Assembly: GCA_020722005.1 (NCBI GenBank)
Contig: DYLP01000002.1
Coordinates: forward strand, 1 to 64,000
Length of the DNA: 64,000 nt
Reading direction: 5' to 3'
Source of the DNA: Melioribacter roseus
Lineage (GTDB): Bacteria > Bacteroidota > Ignavibacteria > Ignavibacteriales > Melioribacteraceae
In this document: positions 38,101-47,200 of the stretch, one piece after another
How positions within the stretch are numbered: position 1 is the first letter of the stretch
Layout: every line of letters starts with the position of its first letter
The notes under the pieces: model-generated
The model's input: only the letters and a program-made list of their open reading frames with translations
Told to the model about the DNA's origin: nothing
The model's database searches: none
Position numbers and translations under genes: made by a program

Positions 38101-38403
38101 ACCAACACGGAATTGATCGTCTACTTTACCACCCCAAAGGAAGCCCGACTGGAATACCGCTGTTCTGTTACTTCCTTTTGGAAAAACCAATCCTGAATTA
38201 CCGTTTTGATTGATATCGGATTCGCCGTCGTTTTTAATCCAAGTAGAGATATTATTGATATTGAACTTTGTATAAACAGGTTCACCTAACGCTTTGTAAA
38301 GAGAATTGGCTTTCTTTTCGCCTCCTCCCCTGGCAAAGGTTAGCGCGGTAAACGCCAACAACATCAGCGTTAAGTTAATTAGATTAATTAATTTTTTATT
38401 CAT
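35125..38403 (-). CDS. Large secreted protein with T9SS-type C-terminal sorting domain
   Basis: A 1092-residue exported protein: a signal peptide (about 1-25); an aromatic and Asp-rich central part with calcium-loop-like DVNGDGQYNPAVDIPG near 170; an Fn3-like region at about 480-620; and a C-terminal 85-residue FlgD/T9SS domain (VFPNPYYGVNP, ATIRIFNLAGQLVRTL, LPVASGLYIVHI). The last 30 residues have the typical Lys-containing terminal strand, KTKILKVAII. It probably moves through T9SS and is retained at the surface. The function of the body is unknown. Its position between a receptor and a PorV-like protein suggests the three act together. Confidence 0.85.
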   Translation of the reverse strand: MNKKLINLINLTLMLLAFTALTFARGGGEKKANSLYKALGEPVYTKFNINNISTWIKNDGESDINQNGNSGLVFPKGSNRTAVFQSGFLWGGKVDDQFRVGGSVYRQGTVPGRILPDGTPANPADPDVRIYRVRRDYKDGDLSAELADGDGPTIEAIRAQYEKDWNEWPASQGAPFEDVNGDGQYNPAVDIPGVPGADQTIWFVSNDLDPAQTDFMYGSLPMGIEEQVTIWGYKATGALGNMFFRKYIIINKNPEQKPFTEMYVSMWSDPDVGDAGDDFAGCDTTLSLGFAFNANATDAVYNPLPPPAVGFDFFQGPIVNGEAEDSAIFKGKYIQGKKNLPMTAFYFFINGDNVYSDPDQGLYETGTLQWYNLFRGRVSTTGDPFIDPTTGQPTKFTLAGDPITGTGWLDGMLHPPGDRRIGSVSGPFEMAYGDTQEVVVAEIAAGAIEGVDRLGAVQLLKFYDLQAQLAYDNFFNVPTPPPAPVVNVAEMDEEIILSWGSDPAKVNATETYSKGGFEFQGYCVYQLPTETAQASEARLIATYDIVDGVLKITDKEFDATSGIVLDRVVKFGSDAGIKRYISIKNDVFKGGLPLNNGSKYYFAVTSYAYNPDPEAAPRVLENPMSVIEVVPQTPKPGVRYEGVTGQVLDVTHSAGLSDGVVTPIVVDPTKLTGADYTVTFNTDAEGNKTWNVLKNGQTVLANQTHFGDDNEFIIVDGIQVGVQDAPAMIKGPGEGDGMVEVAYAGAPLDPSKYDAAGAPYKGNKVWHSLNSSGGDRYYVSTGNTGTINALYRYVNYASPYDYEFRFTENGGYAVYAFEDDKIAKVPFELWNIGIGTPDDPSDDFRMIPFVLSNVATADQWGWATGEDPYFGYPASDWVYWMDPKDRTPGDVGYKQFENSCVQSGGPGATYNYAFDTDPNAGDYNADFHGGFVYPIGRFIVCEFDGDGQMPPAGTVIRINYNKPISAEDKYTFKAPSVVNDPELAKKDVEDVNVFPNPYYGVNPQEINKYQRFVTFNHLPQKATIRIFNLAGQLVRTLHKDTPDQFFRWDLNNESDLPVASGLYIVHIDMPDLGKTKILKVAIIQEQQILDRF

Positions 38404-38434
38404 GTTTTACTCCTCTTTTTTTCAAACTTTATGA

Positions 38435-41400
38435 TTAGTATTCCAATCTAACACCTAATCTAATCTGACGAGGTGGTCCGTACATTAAATTAGTAGCCGC
38501 ACCTGGCACTCCGCCATAACCTTCCTGATAATCAACATTAATAGCTTTGTATAAGTCAATATATTTCTCGCCATATGTTGCAATCAACTGTTGTGATAAT
38601 TCTGGATTATAAACCACACCGTCATCTTCGGGAGAACCTGTTCTCAGGAATACGTTGCGAATATTAAGATTATCAAAGAGATTAATTACGTATACATATA
38701 CGTTCAGCGAGAGTTTATCCATCAATTTGAAAGTCTTATCAATTCTCAAATCTACCTGAAATTCTCCCGGTGTATTTGAGCTATTCAAAGCTTCGAGAGG
38801 TTGACGGAAACGTGCGTCAGTTTCGGCATTCAAAGTACCAATACCACGTGTAAAAGGATGACCACTATTAAACATAGCAAGCACCGAAACTCCGAAATCG
38901 TGCAATAATGCTGGACCGTCGTTTGGACCAAAACGATAATCAACATTTATATTGCCTCTCAATGCTTGATTGTAGGAGAGAGGACTGATATATTTCGGGA
39001 CAAAGATTGTAACACCATCAAGAGGAGCGCCAACAATACCGCTATTAGCGTATGGATTCGAGCCCGTACCACGCGCATCCTGGAACGACAACGATGCATT
39101 CATTGCCAATCTTTCATATCTTCTCATATTAAGAGTAATTTCGACGCCTTTAGTTGTTGCATAATCTCCGTTGGTCAGCACATTGTAATTCTGGAATGCA
39201 GAATTTCTGTCAACTTTTTGATTTGTAAACTGGATCTGGTCTTTAATATCTTTATAGTAACCTGTTATATCGATTGACATGAAATCCGTCAACTGCTGCG
39301 TAAATCCTAATTCATACTGCGTGGTTCTTGTAGGTCTCAAATTGAATCCTGCAGGCACTGAAATAAAGAATCCGCCTTTTATCTCGAATCCAATTCTGTA
39401 TAATCCACGATATGCAGTATTCAATGCCGGTTGCTGAATAAATTTACCGAACTGAGCGTGGAATACAGTTTTATCGGTTACCGGGAAAGAGAAACCTAAC
39501 CGAGGACTTACCGCGCTGAAAGTTGGCACTTTTTCCCAGCCTGCTTCATATAATTCACCCGTCGTAGGATTAATACCCAAATCGGGTTTAGTAGGATCAA
39601 CAAGTTTGAGATTATCGATATCAATATAATCGAACCTTAAGCCAGCATTGATTACAAGGTCTTCGTATTCGATTCTATCCTGAATATAAGCAGCTGCAAA
39701 AACTGGTTTGTGTGGAGCATCAAAAAATCCATCGTCCACTTTGTTTCCAAATACATCATATCCGTAGTTATTAACGCCGCGTGTAATTAAGAGCTGACGT
39801 TTGTATGCATTTAACGAAGCTTCCGTTCCATCATAATTAGAAGAATTAATAAACTGATCGACTGATGCAGCAAGTCCCACCTGCGAAACCGTACCAAGCG
39901 TCCAGTTTCTTAAAGTATATGTTTGGTATTCACCACCTACTTTAAAAGAATGATTTTTACCGACTAAAAATGAAAGTGATGCATTAAGTGATATTCCCTG
40001 TCTGTCATTTTGTCCGTAACCAATCGGAACTGTACCGTCTCTAACGAAATCGAATCCATAGATATTTGCATAAGTTGGACTTACATATCTACCGATTACT
40101 CCATTGTCGATATCTTTGGGTGTTCTTGGAATTGTCCATCCGGCTTCTGCATTAGCAACGCTATCACCATAAATCCAGATATTCGAGCCAAGCCCTGGAG
40201 TGTATTGTTCATAATTGGAGAAGTAGTATCCTGCAGATACTTCATAATACATAGAAGGAGTCAGCACATGTGTAATTTTCAAATTGAGTGCACCATCACT
40301 CGATTCATATTTGCCACGTCTTGTTTGGAGCAAATCCTGTATTGCAGTGTAAGCAGATGTAGCACCATTCTGAGTTGTGTAAGTTCCAGACAATCTTATA
40401 ATGACTGGTTTTAAGTCGAAATTAAGTGTACCTGTATAAGTAATAAATTCTCTCTGTTGTCCTTTCAGAGGTCCAGCCGGATAATAGAAGTTAATAGTAT
40501 CATTGGAAACCGGGTCGCTTATTTCGCCCAGGTTCATACCGGGCCATGGTTGCGGCTGGCCATCTCTATCGTATCTGTAGTTTACATTAGTAAAGAATTT
40601 AACTCTCTCAGAAAAGAGAGGACCGCTTAATGTAGCGCTTTGTTCGTTGTAGCCCCACCAGTAAGCACCAAGGCGTTTTTCGCCGTCGAAAGCGTCGCTT
40701 TTGCTCTTAAATGTTACATTGTCTGTAATATATTCATAGCTGGCTTTCAATTGCGGTCCGCCGGTTTTGAACTGTTGGCGAATAATGCCGGCATTTGCTC
40801 CACCGAATTCTGCTGTATAACCACCAGCCTGAACCTGAATTTCTTCCAGAGCGTCCTGCGAAATAGTAACACCCCTTCTACCTGTAATTGGATTCTTGAT
40901 AGAAACACCTTCCAGATAATATCCGACTTCGTCGTTACGACCGCCACGGATATAAATATCCCCGTTTTGCAGCGTAACTCCTGCTGTCAGTGCAATAATG
41001 TTGTTTACTCCGCGTACAGGTAAAGCTTCTATATCTTCGCTGGAAGTAACACGAATAGCATTTGTGTTATCCTTTTGTATTAGCGGTTTTTGAGCCACAA
41101 TTTCAACAGTGCCAACTTGAATATCTTCGCTAGGTAGCTCGAAATTGAGTTCAGTAGTAAGATCGGCACTAACACGAACATTTGAAATTGTTATTGTTTG
41201 ATAACCCAGATATGAAGTTCTTACCTCATAGACACCGGGTTCAAGGTTAATTAGCAGATATTCACCGTTAGCATCCGTAGCTGCACCAATCGTGGTCCCC
41301 ATAACAATCACATTGGCACCAATCAACGGCTCTCCGGTTTGCATATCTACTACTTTTCCTTTAATCCTACCCCTTGTTCCCGCCATTAGTAGCGCAGGAA

Positions 41401-41443
41401 TAAGAGTAAGAAATAGCAAAAAGTATAAAATTCTTCGATGCAT
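38435..41443 (-). CDS. TonB-dependent receptor with CarboxypepD_reg-like domain
   Basis: A 1002-residue outer-membrane receptor. It has a signal peptide (about 1-22), a CarboxypepD_reg-like beta sandwich (about 25-110: GRIKGKVVDMQTGEPLIGANV, DANGEYLLINLEPGVYEV), a plug domain (about 115-230: IYIRGGRNDEVGYYLEGVSI), and a long barrel to the C-terminus, ending RLGVRLEY. The layout resembles SusC-like receptors but no SusD partner follows; instead there is a T9SS-type protein. Substrate not readable. TTAAGGAG lies before the ATG and overlaps the stop of a short leader frame, so translation may be coupled to it. Confidence 0.93.
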   Translation of the reverse strand: MHRRILYFLLFLTLIPALLMAGTRGRIKGKVVDMQTGEPLIGANVIVMGTTIGAATDANGEYLLINLEPGVYEVRTSYLGYQTITISNVRVSADLTTELNFELPSEDIQVGTVEIVAQKPLIQKDNTNAIRVTSSEDIEALPVRGVNNIIALTAGVTLQNGDIYIRGGRNDEVGYYLEGVSIKNPITGRRGVTISQDALEEIQVQAGGYTAEFGGANAGIIRQQFKTGGPQLKASYEYITDNVTFKSKSDAFDGEKRLGAYWWGYNEQSATLSGPLFSERVKFFTNVNYRYDRDGQPQPWPGMNLGEISDPVSNDTINFYYPAGPLKGQQREFITYTGTLNFDLKPVIIRLSGTYTTQNGATSAYTAIQDLLQTRRGKYESSDGALNLKITHVLTPSMYYEVSAGYYFSNYEQYTPGLGSNIWIYGDSVANAEAGWTIPRTPKDIDNGVIGRYVSPTYANIYGFDFVRDGTVPIGYGQNDRQGISLNASLSFLVGKNHSFKVGGEYQTYTLRNWTLGTVSQVGLAASVDQFINSSNYDGTEASLNAYKRQLLITRGVNNYGYDVFGNKVDDGFFDAPHKPVFAAAYIQDRIEYEDLVINAGLRFDYIDIDNLKLVDPTKPDLGINPTTGELYEAGWEKVPTFSAVSPRLGFSFPVTDKTVFHAQFGKFIQQPALNTAYRGLYRIGFEIKGGFFISVPAGFNLRPTRTTQYELGFTQQLTDFMSIDITGYYKDIKDQIQFTNQKVDRNSAFQNYNVLTNGDYATTKGVEITLNMRRYERLAMNASLSFQDARGTGSNPYANSGIVGAPLDGVTIFVPKYISPLSYNQALRGNINVDYRFGPNDGPALLHDFGVSVLAMFNSGHPFTRGIGTLNAETDARFRQPLEALNSSNTPGEFQVDLRIDKTFKLMDKLSLNVYVYVINLFDNLNIRNVFLRTGSPEDDGVVYNPELSQQLIATYGEKYIDLYKAINVDYQEGYGGVPGAATNLMYGPPRQIRLGVRLEY

Positions 41444-41446
41444 ACT

Positions 41447-41515
41447 CTACTCCTTAATTTGTTGGTTTATAAAAGAATGGATATCTGAAAGGTATACGGT
41501 AAACATCACTTGCAA
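41447..41515 (-). CDS. Leader open reading frame coupled to the TonB-dependent receptor
   Basis: A 22-codon frame with TTG start, six bases after a perfect AGGAGG, reading MQVMFTVYLSDIHS and ending INQQIKE with TAG; in-frame GTG and ATG codons at the third and fourth positions are alternative starts. Its stop codon is embedded in the receptor's own ribosome site (AAGGAGTAGAGTATG), so ribosomes ending here sit directly upstream of the receptor ATG. That spacing suggests translational coupling or a leader-peptide control. No homologue is recognised, and the frame could be fortuitous. Confidence 0.45.
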   Translation of the reverse strand: MQVMFTVYLSDIHSFINQQIKE

Positions 41516-41624
41516 TAGCTACCTCCTAATTTTGTGAGTAAAAGGAATTTATTTTTTTAAAGCCCTAGAAAAGAATTAATCACTTAATAGCTCCTTTTTG
41601 CTTTGCTTCATATTAAGCATTATT

Positions 41625-41654
41625 AATATAAAAGAATAACTTTATTTTTGTCAA
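41625..41654 (-). promoter_or_regulatory. Strong sigma70-like promoter of the receptor unit
   Basis: Minus-strand TTGACA (6 of 6) and TATATT (5 of 6) are 18 bases apart, or 17 to the overlapping TTATAT. The predicted start is near 41617, leaving about 175 bases before the receptor ATG and about 100 before the leader frame. It resembles a proteobacterial-type promoter rather than the Bacteroidetes TTTG/TAnnTTTG form. Confidence 0.7.
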
Positions 41655-41826
41655 GCTAAATATGAAGTATTTTCGAAAATTATCTTTCAACTTTACAAAT
41701 TTCACCTCATCTACCCTACAATTTAAAACTCATTTTTATTTTTCAATTTCAAAAAAACATGCAGATACTTTTTCTTTATTACTTTATAAGAAATTTTAAA
41801 AATGTTCTCTTAATAATTTAGTTTAG

Positions 41827-42150
41827 TTATCCCAAAAGTTTGCCCACTTTTTCTACAAAAACACTTTTAGGCACTGCTCCAATAATGGTGTCTACAACTT
41901 TGCCATTTTTAAGGAAGAGTACAGTAGGAATACTTCGAACGCCATATTTAATTGCCGTCTGTTGATTTTCGTCGACATCGAGTTTGCCTACTTTAATTTT
42001 TCCATCATATTCCTCGGCAAGCTCTACTATTATGGGTGCAATCATTCGGCAGGGACCACACCATGCAGCCCAGAAATCAACTATTACAGGTATATTTGAT
42101 TTCAAAGCCTCGGCTCCGAAATTTTCGTCCGTAAATGTAAATGGTTTCAT
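41827..42150 (-). CDS. trxA: Thioredoxin
   Basis: A 107-residue cytosolic disulfide reductase with the redox motif AAWCGPCRMIAPI (about 28-40), the buried Asp in VIVDFWAAWC, GKLDVDENQQTA, and the cis-Pro loop VRSIPTVLFLKNG. Length is standard. The ATG at 42150 was chosen because AAAGGAG is well spaced; a GTG lies two codons before. It lies downstream of the acyl-CoA dehydrogenase gene (11-base gap). Confidence 0.96.
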   Translation of the reverse strand: MKPFTFTDENFGAEALKSNIPVIVDFWAAWCGPCRMIAPIIVELAEEYDGKIKVGKLDVDENQQTAIKYGVRSIPTVLFLKNGKVVDTIIGAVPKSVFVEKVGKLLG

Positions 42151-42161
42151 GACCACTCCTT

Positions 42162-43304
42162 TTATAATTTACCATTTTTCTTGAGAACATAACGAGCTAT
42201 AATGCCCTTTTGGATTTCGTTTGTACCTTCGAAAATTCTGTTAATTCTTGAATCACGATAAAATCTTTCAATTGGCAATTCGCGCGAATACCCCATACCA
42301 CCATGAATCTGAACAGCATAATCGGCAATTTTATCGAGCGATTCTGAACAAAATAATTTTACGATAGCAGATTGATGAGAAATATCTTTCTTAAGGTCGT
42401 AATCGACTGCCGTACGATAGACCATCGATTCCATTGCGTAAATCAGAGATGCCATTTCCGAAAGCATAAATTGAATTGCCTGGAAATTTGCAATCGTGGT
42501 ATCGAATTGTTTACGCTGTTTTGCATAACGAGTCGATAGTTCAAGAAGTTCCTTCGAAGCTCCCAGACAAGCAGCGCCCAAGCCGAGTCTGCCAGCGTCC
42601 AGCGTTTTCATTGCAAGTATGAAACCTCTCCCTTCCTGTCCTACCATATTTTCTTTTGGAATTCTGACATTGTCGAATGTAATCGGATTGGTCGTGCTGC
42701 CTTTAATGCCCATTTTCTTTTCTGGAGGACCTGCGGAAAATCCCGGCCGGTCTGTTTCAACTATAAATGCCGTAATTCCCTTTTCCGTTCTTGCAAAGAC
42801 GGAGACTATATCGGCAATTCCTCCGTTGGTAATCCAGAGTTTTTCACCATTAATCACCCATTCATCGCCGTCGGGATGTGCGCGTGTTTTCAGATTAAAA
42901 GAATCGGAACCTGCTTGAGCTTCGGTTAAACAAAAAGCGGCTATCTTCTCTCCTTTTGCAAGCGGAACTAGATATTTTTGTTTTTGTTCTTCGTTTCCTC
43001 CGAGATAAATTACATTAGCACCAATCGATTGATGAGCACCAATAAAAGTTGCGGTCGACATGCAGCCTCGCGCAATTTCTTCCTGCATAATACAATATCC
43101 AACTTCGCCGAAACCGCCCCCTCCGTATTCTTCAGGGAACGATACACCGAGTAGACCTAATTCTCCCAATTTCTTGATGAGGTTTTCGGGAATTTTTTCT
43201 TCGGTATCGATTTTTGCAGCAATCGGTTTGATTTCGTTATCGACAAAATCCCTTACCATGCTGCGGAGCATATTCTGCTCTTCAGTAAAGGCGAATTCAT
43301 TCAT
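42162..43304 (-). CDS. Acyl-CoA dehydrogenase
   Basis: A 380-residue flavoenzyme oxidising an acyl-CoA to the trans-2-enoyl-CoA and passing electrons to ETF. It has FPEEYGGGGFGEVGYC (about 56-71), the FAD-side CLTEAQAGSDSFNLKT (about 124-139), WITNGG, the helical C-terminal domain with RKQFDTTIANFQAIQFMLSEMA (in pieces), and the catalytic Glu in RINRIFEGTNEIQKG (about 358-372). The Glu position and length suggest a short/medium/branched-chain enzyme. It follows the enoyl reductase gene by 15 bases. Confidence 0.94.
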   Translation of the reverse strand: MNEFAFTEEQNMLRSMVRDFVDNEIKPIAAKIDTEEKIPENLIKKLGELGLLGVSFPEEYGGGGFGEVGYCIMQEEIARGCMSTATFIGAHQSIGANVIYLGGNEEQKQKYLVPLAKGEKIAAFCLTEAQAGSDSFNLKTRAHPDGDEWVINGEKLWITNGGIADIVSVFARTEKGITAFIVETDRPGFSAGPPEKKMGIKGSTTNPITFDNVRIPKENMVGQEGRGFILAMKTLDAGRLGLGAACLGASKELLELSTRYAKQRKQFDTTIANFQAIQFMLSEMASLIYAMESMVYRTAVDYDLKKDISHQSAIVKLFCSESLDKIADYAVQIHGGMGYSRELPIERFYRDSRINRIFEGTNEIQKGIIARYVLKKNGKL

Positions 43305-43319
43305 TTTTACGTCCTGTAT

Positions 43320-44150
43320 CTATTTAGGAAGGCTCAATTTATCGCCGATATCGATATAATTTACTATGTATTCGCCACCATCGACGCCGATTACGTTGCC
43401 CGAAATCCAGTCGCACTTTTCATCACATAAAGCAACGATCGCCTTGGCTACATCTTCGGGCGTTGTGAGACGTTTTTGAGGATTTTTATTTTCAGCCAGA
43501 TAGAGCATTTTATCGAAGTTTGGAATCTTATTCCCTGCAGGAGTGTTGGTTACACCTGCCATTATTGCATTACATGCCACTTTCATACTGCCGAGTTCAA
43601 CCGTCAATTGTCTGATATGAGATTCAAGTGCAGCCTTTGCTGCCGAAACAGCCCCGTAATTCGGAATTACTGTATGTGACCCAGCGCTGGTCAATGCAAA
43701 GATGCGTCCCCGTTCGGCAAGCAAATTTCGGAATACCAAACCTTGCGTCCAGTAAACCAGAGAATGCGCCATAACATCGAGAGTCATGCTCATTTGAGCC
43801 GGGGTTATACACTCGGATGGATTCAAAGCGATATAAGGCTTCAGAGTGCCGAAAGCCAAAGAGTGAATCAACACGTGGACTTTATCGCTCTCCTTATCGG
43901 AAATAAAACGTTCTTTGATTTCGTCGAGTGTATCGTTAATTTTTATATGGTCTGCAGCGTTAATATTAAAAAATACTGCTTGTTGTCCTTCTTTTTCTAT
44001 TTTCTTAATAATTTTATGAACATTCGGCATTGTTACCTGGCGGTCTAGATGAATGCCGAATATGTTATAACCGGCTTTAGCCAGTTCAACTGCAGAAGCA
44101 CCGCCAAAGCCGCTCGAAGCGCCCAATATTAAAGCCCACTTCTTTTTCAT
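43320..44150 (-). CDS. Enoyl-ACP reductase-like short-chain dehydrogenase (FabL/FabI-like)
   Basis: A 276-residue SDR. The cofactor motif GASSGFGGASA (about 10-20) is the classical G-x3-G-x-G rather than FabI's form. IHSLAFGTLKP (about 95-105) resembles FabI/FabL, and the active-site pair is Tyr-x6-Lys in NYGAVSAAKAALE, as in enoyl reductases, not the Y-x3-K of most SDRs. The C-terminal GNVIGVDGGEYI is SDR-typical. Together this fits a FabL-type enoyl reductase that completes fatty acid elongation with NADPH or NADH. Neighbours are an acyl-CoA dehydrogenase and thioredoxin, not fab genes, so activity in another pathway is possible. Confidence 0.8.
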   Translation of the reverse strand: MKKKWALILGASSGFGGASAVELAKAGYNIFGIHLDRQVTMPNVHKIIKKIEKEGQQAVFFNINAADHIKINDTLDEIKERFISDKESDKVHVLIHSLAFGTLKPYIALNPSECITPAQMSMTLDVMAHSLVYWTQGLVFRNLLAERGRIFALTSAGSHTVIPNYGAVSAAKAALESHIRQLTVELGSMKVACNAIMAGVTNTPAGNKIPNFDKMLYLAENKNPQKRLTTPEDVAKAIVALCDEKCDWISGNVIGVDGGEYIVNYIDIGDKLSLPK

Positions 44151-44234
44151 TTACCTTCACCTAATTGTTAAATGTGCTGCAAACTTAAGAAAATGAAAAA
44201 ACAATTCAAATCTTTCGTAATAAATAAATTTTTA

Positions 44235-47200
44235 TTATGATGTTATATAAATAATGTTGTCGTTTCCCAAAAGTTTTTTCAGCTCTTCGACCAACTCGTC
44301 TTTTAATTCGACCTGGTAATCGATCGTATAATCGTTATGATTACCGTTGTCTTTTATTCTGATGATTACGGGGATGTTGCCATTGTATTTATCAAAAATG
44401 TTATGCAGTTTATCCACAGTTGCTTCGTCGTGCAGTTTTGAGTTCAAAATTATTCCGAGTCGTTTAGTTAATTTATTTTTTGCTTCAGCAAGGGCGTAAA
44501 CTTCCTCCACCTTAAGTTTAACTGTGTCTCCGCTGCTTTCGGCTTTCCCAATAATAATAACCGTCGATTCGGATTCGATTAAATTGCCGAATTCCTTAAA
44601 AGCTTTTGAGAACATAATACATTCGCAACTACCGTAATAGTCGTCTAACGTGAAGAAAGCCATGGGGTTGCCATTCTTGTCGGTTTTGATATTTACATTT
44701 GTAACTACTCCGCACGCTTTTACGATATCGTTCGTAATTGAATCGGGCTCGGCATCGAGATGGAAAGTTGCAAACGACCTGTACTCGATATCATATTTAT
44801 TAAGGGGATGGTCGCTCAGATAAAAACCGAGCACCTGTCGTTCTTTGGAGAGCCTTTCTTTACTGTCCCACGGTTCGACATCGGACAATTGAGGTTCTTC
44901 ATAAGTAAAATCTTCAGAGGCATCTGCAAATAAGCTGTTTGAATGCAACTCGCGCGCAGCTTTAATTTTAGCACCAATTTCGATAGCTTCTTCGATCGCT
45001 GCAAAATACTGTGAGCGAGTTCCTCCAAGAGAATCAAATGCTCCAGCCAGTACCAGTCCTTCTATTGCTCTTTTATTAACTATTCGCGTATCAACGTGTG
45101 AGCAAAAATCATAGATACTTGTAAAATCTCTGCCGAGACTTTCATGTGCTCTTTTAATTTCTTCAACCGCCTGGATACCTACGTTTTTAATTGCCGCCAT
45201 ACCAAAAATTATTTTCTTGTTCCTCACCTGAAAATTAACCGTAGGATGATTTATATCCGGTGACATTACTTCGACACCCAGTTTCCGGCAATCATCGAGT
45301 AATATTGTTATTTTATCTGTGCTGTCGAATTTATTTGAAAGGTTAGCTGCTAAAAATTCTTCGAGAAAATGAGCTTTCAAATAAGCCGTTTGGTAAGCCA
45401 CAACACTGTATGCAACCGCATGGCTTTTATTAAATCCGTAATTGGCAAATTTGTCGATAGCTTCAAAAATTTCTTCTGCAATTTTTTTATCGATATTATT
45501 ATTGACGGCACCTTTAATAAATTTATCGCGCTGTTCTTTCATTGCCTCGAGGTCTTTTTTACCCATTGCCCTGCGCAAAAGATCTGCCTCGGCAAGACTC
45601 ATGCCTGCAACTTTATTTGCTATCTGAATTACCTGTTCCTGATAGACAATTATTCCATAGGTTTCTTTAAGAATTGGTTCGAGCACGGGATGAAGATAAG
45701 TAATTTCTTTCCTGCCATGTTTTCTGTCGATAAAATCGTCGATATAATCCATCGGACCCGGACGATAAAGAGCATTCATTGCGGCTAAGTCTTTGATGCT
45801 ATTCGGTTTAAGTTTACGCAAGTACTCTCTCATCGGAGCCGATTCAAATTGAAAGACCGCCGTTGTTTGCCCTTTACCAAAAAGCTCAAAAGTTTTTTCG
45901 TCGTCTATCGGGATATTCTCGATGTCGATATCAATACCGCGGTTTTGTTTTACGAGGTCAATTGTATCTCTTATGATCGACAATGTATCGAGACCGAGGA
46001 AGTCCATTTTTAGAAGTCCAGACTCTTCGAGGTCTTTCATATTGAATTGAGTTACAGTGGCAGTTTCTCCCTGCTCGCCGTAGATTGCAAGCGGCACATA
46101 ATCGCTAACCTCGCCAGGCGTAATTACAACGCCGGCTGCATGTTTCGAGGCGTTACGATTCATTCCTTCAAGTATTCTTGCATGCTTGATCAATTCCTGC
46201 ATCATCGGGTCGGTAGTCTTGTTGAGCCATTGTAATTCGGGCACTTCTTTCAAAGCCTGGTCAATAGTGTAAACTTTACCGAATTTCGAGGGAATATATT
46301 TTGTGATATTGTCTACCTGAGGAATTGGAATCCTAAGAACACGCGCAACATCTCTGATGACCTGCTTGGAAGATAAACGGTTGAAGGTTATAATCTGCGC
46401 TACCGAATTTTCGCCGTATTTTTCTTTGACATAATTAATAACCTCACCTCGCTTATCGTCGGCAAAGTCGACATCGATATCAGGCATCGACCTCCTTTCT
46501 GGATTGAGAAATCGTTCGAACAAAAGATCATATTCCAACGGATTAACATTCGTTATACCAAGAACGTAAGCAACAAGACTGCCGGCTGCACTTCCTCTGC
46601 CCGGACCAACAGGAATCCCTCTTTTCCTGGAAGCGTTTATAAAATCCTGAACGATTAAAAAATAACCCGCATAACCCATTTTAATAATTACGTCGAGTTC
46701 ATATTTCATCCTATCTTCAATTTCTCTGGTAACCTTCTTAAATCGTCTATGCAGACCTTCATAAGCCAACTGAGTTAAATACTCCTCGAGCGTTTTAGCC
46801 TTTGAATCGTCAGGTATTGGAAAGACCGGATAATGATGGCCTTTGAATTCGAGTTTAAGATTTATCTTTTCTTCGATTTCGAGCGTATTCTCGATTGCAC
46901 CTTTATATTTGCCCAAAACTTTTTTCATCTCGTCGACGGATTTGAAATAAATTTGGTCGGTGCCATATCTTAATTCTTCATAATTCGAATTGCCCGATTT
47001 ATCGCCGAGCAGTATAAGGATATTATGAGATATTGCGTGTTCTTTTTCAATGTAGTGAGTATCGTTAGTTGCAACCAACTTAATGCCGAGTTCATTTGCT
47101 AATTTTGGCATGCCTTCCAGAATTGGTTTTTCGATATCCATCCCGTGATTTTGAATTTCGAGATAAAAATCCTCGCCGAATAATTCCTTAAGTTTAATAG

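Larger units (their letters stand above)
41444..41826. other. 383-base region between trxA and the receptor gene
   Basis: This is the only stretch longer than 300 bases without an annotated long gene. It contains, from the receptor side, the coupled leader frame, a strong ribosome site AGGAGGT (41521-41527), an AT-rich transcribed leader of about 100 bases, and the promoter at 41625-41654. The rest, 41655-41826, is AT-rich; I see no terminator-grade hairpin after trxA, RNA gene or repeat there. Confidence 0.7.

Noticed and set aside
41655-41826. Possible terminator or small RNA after trxA
   Set aside because: Only AT-rich sequence with weak, short pairings; no stable hairpin with T-run and no promoter for a separate RNA.
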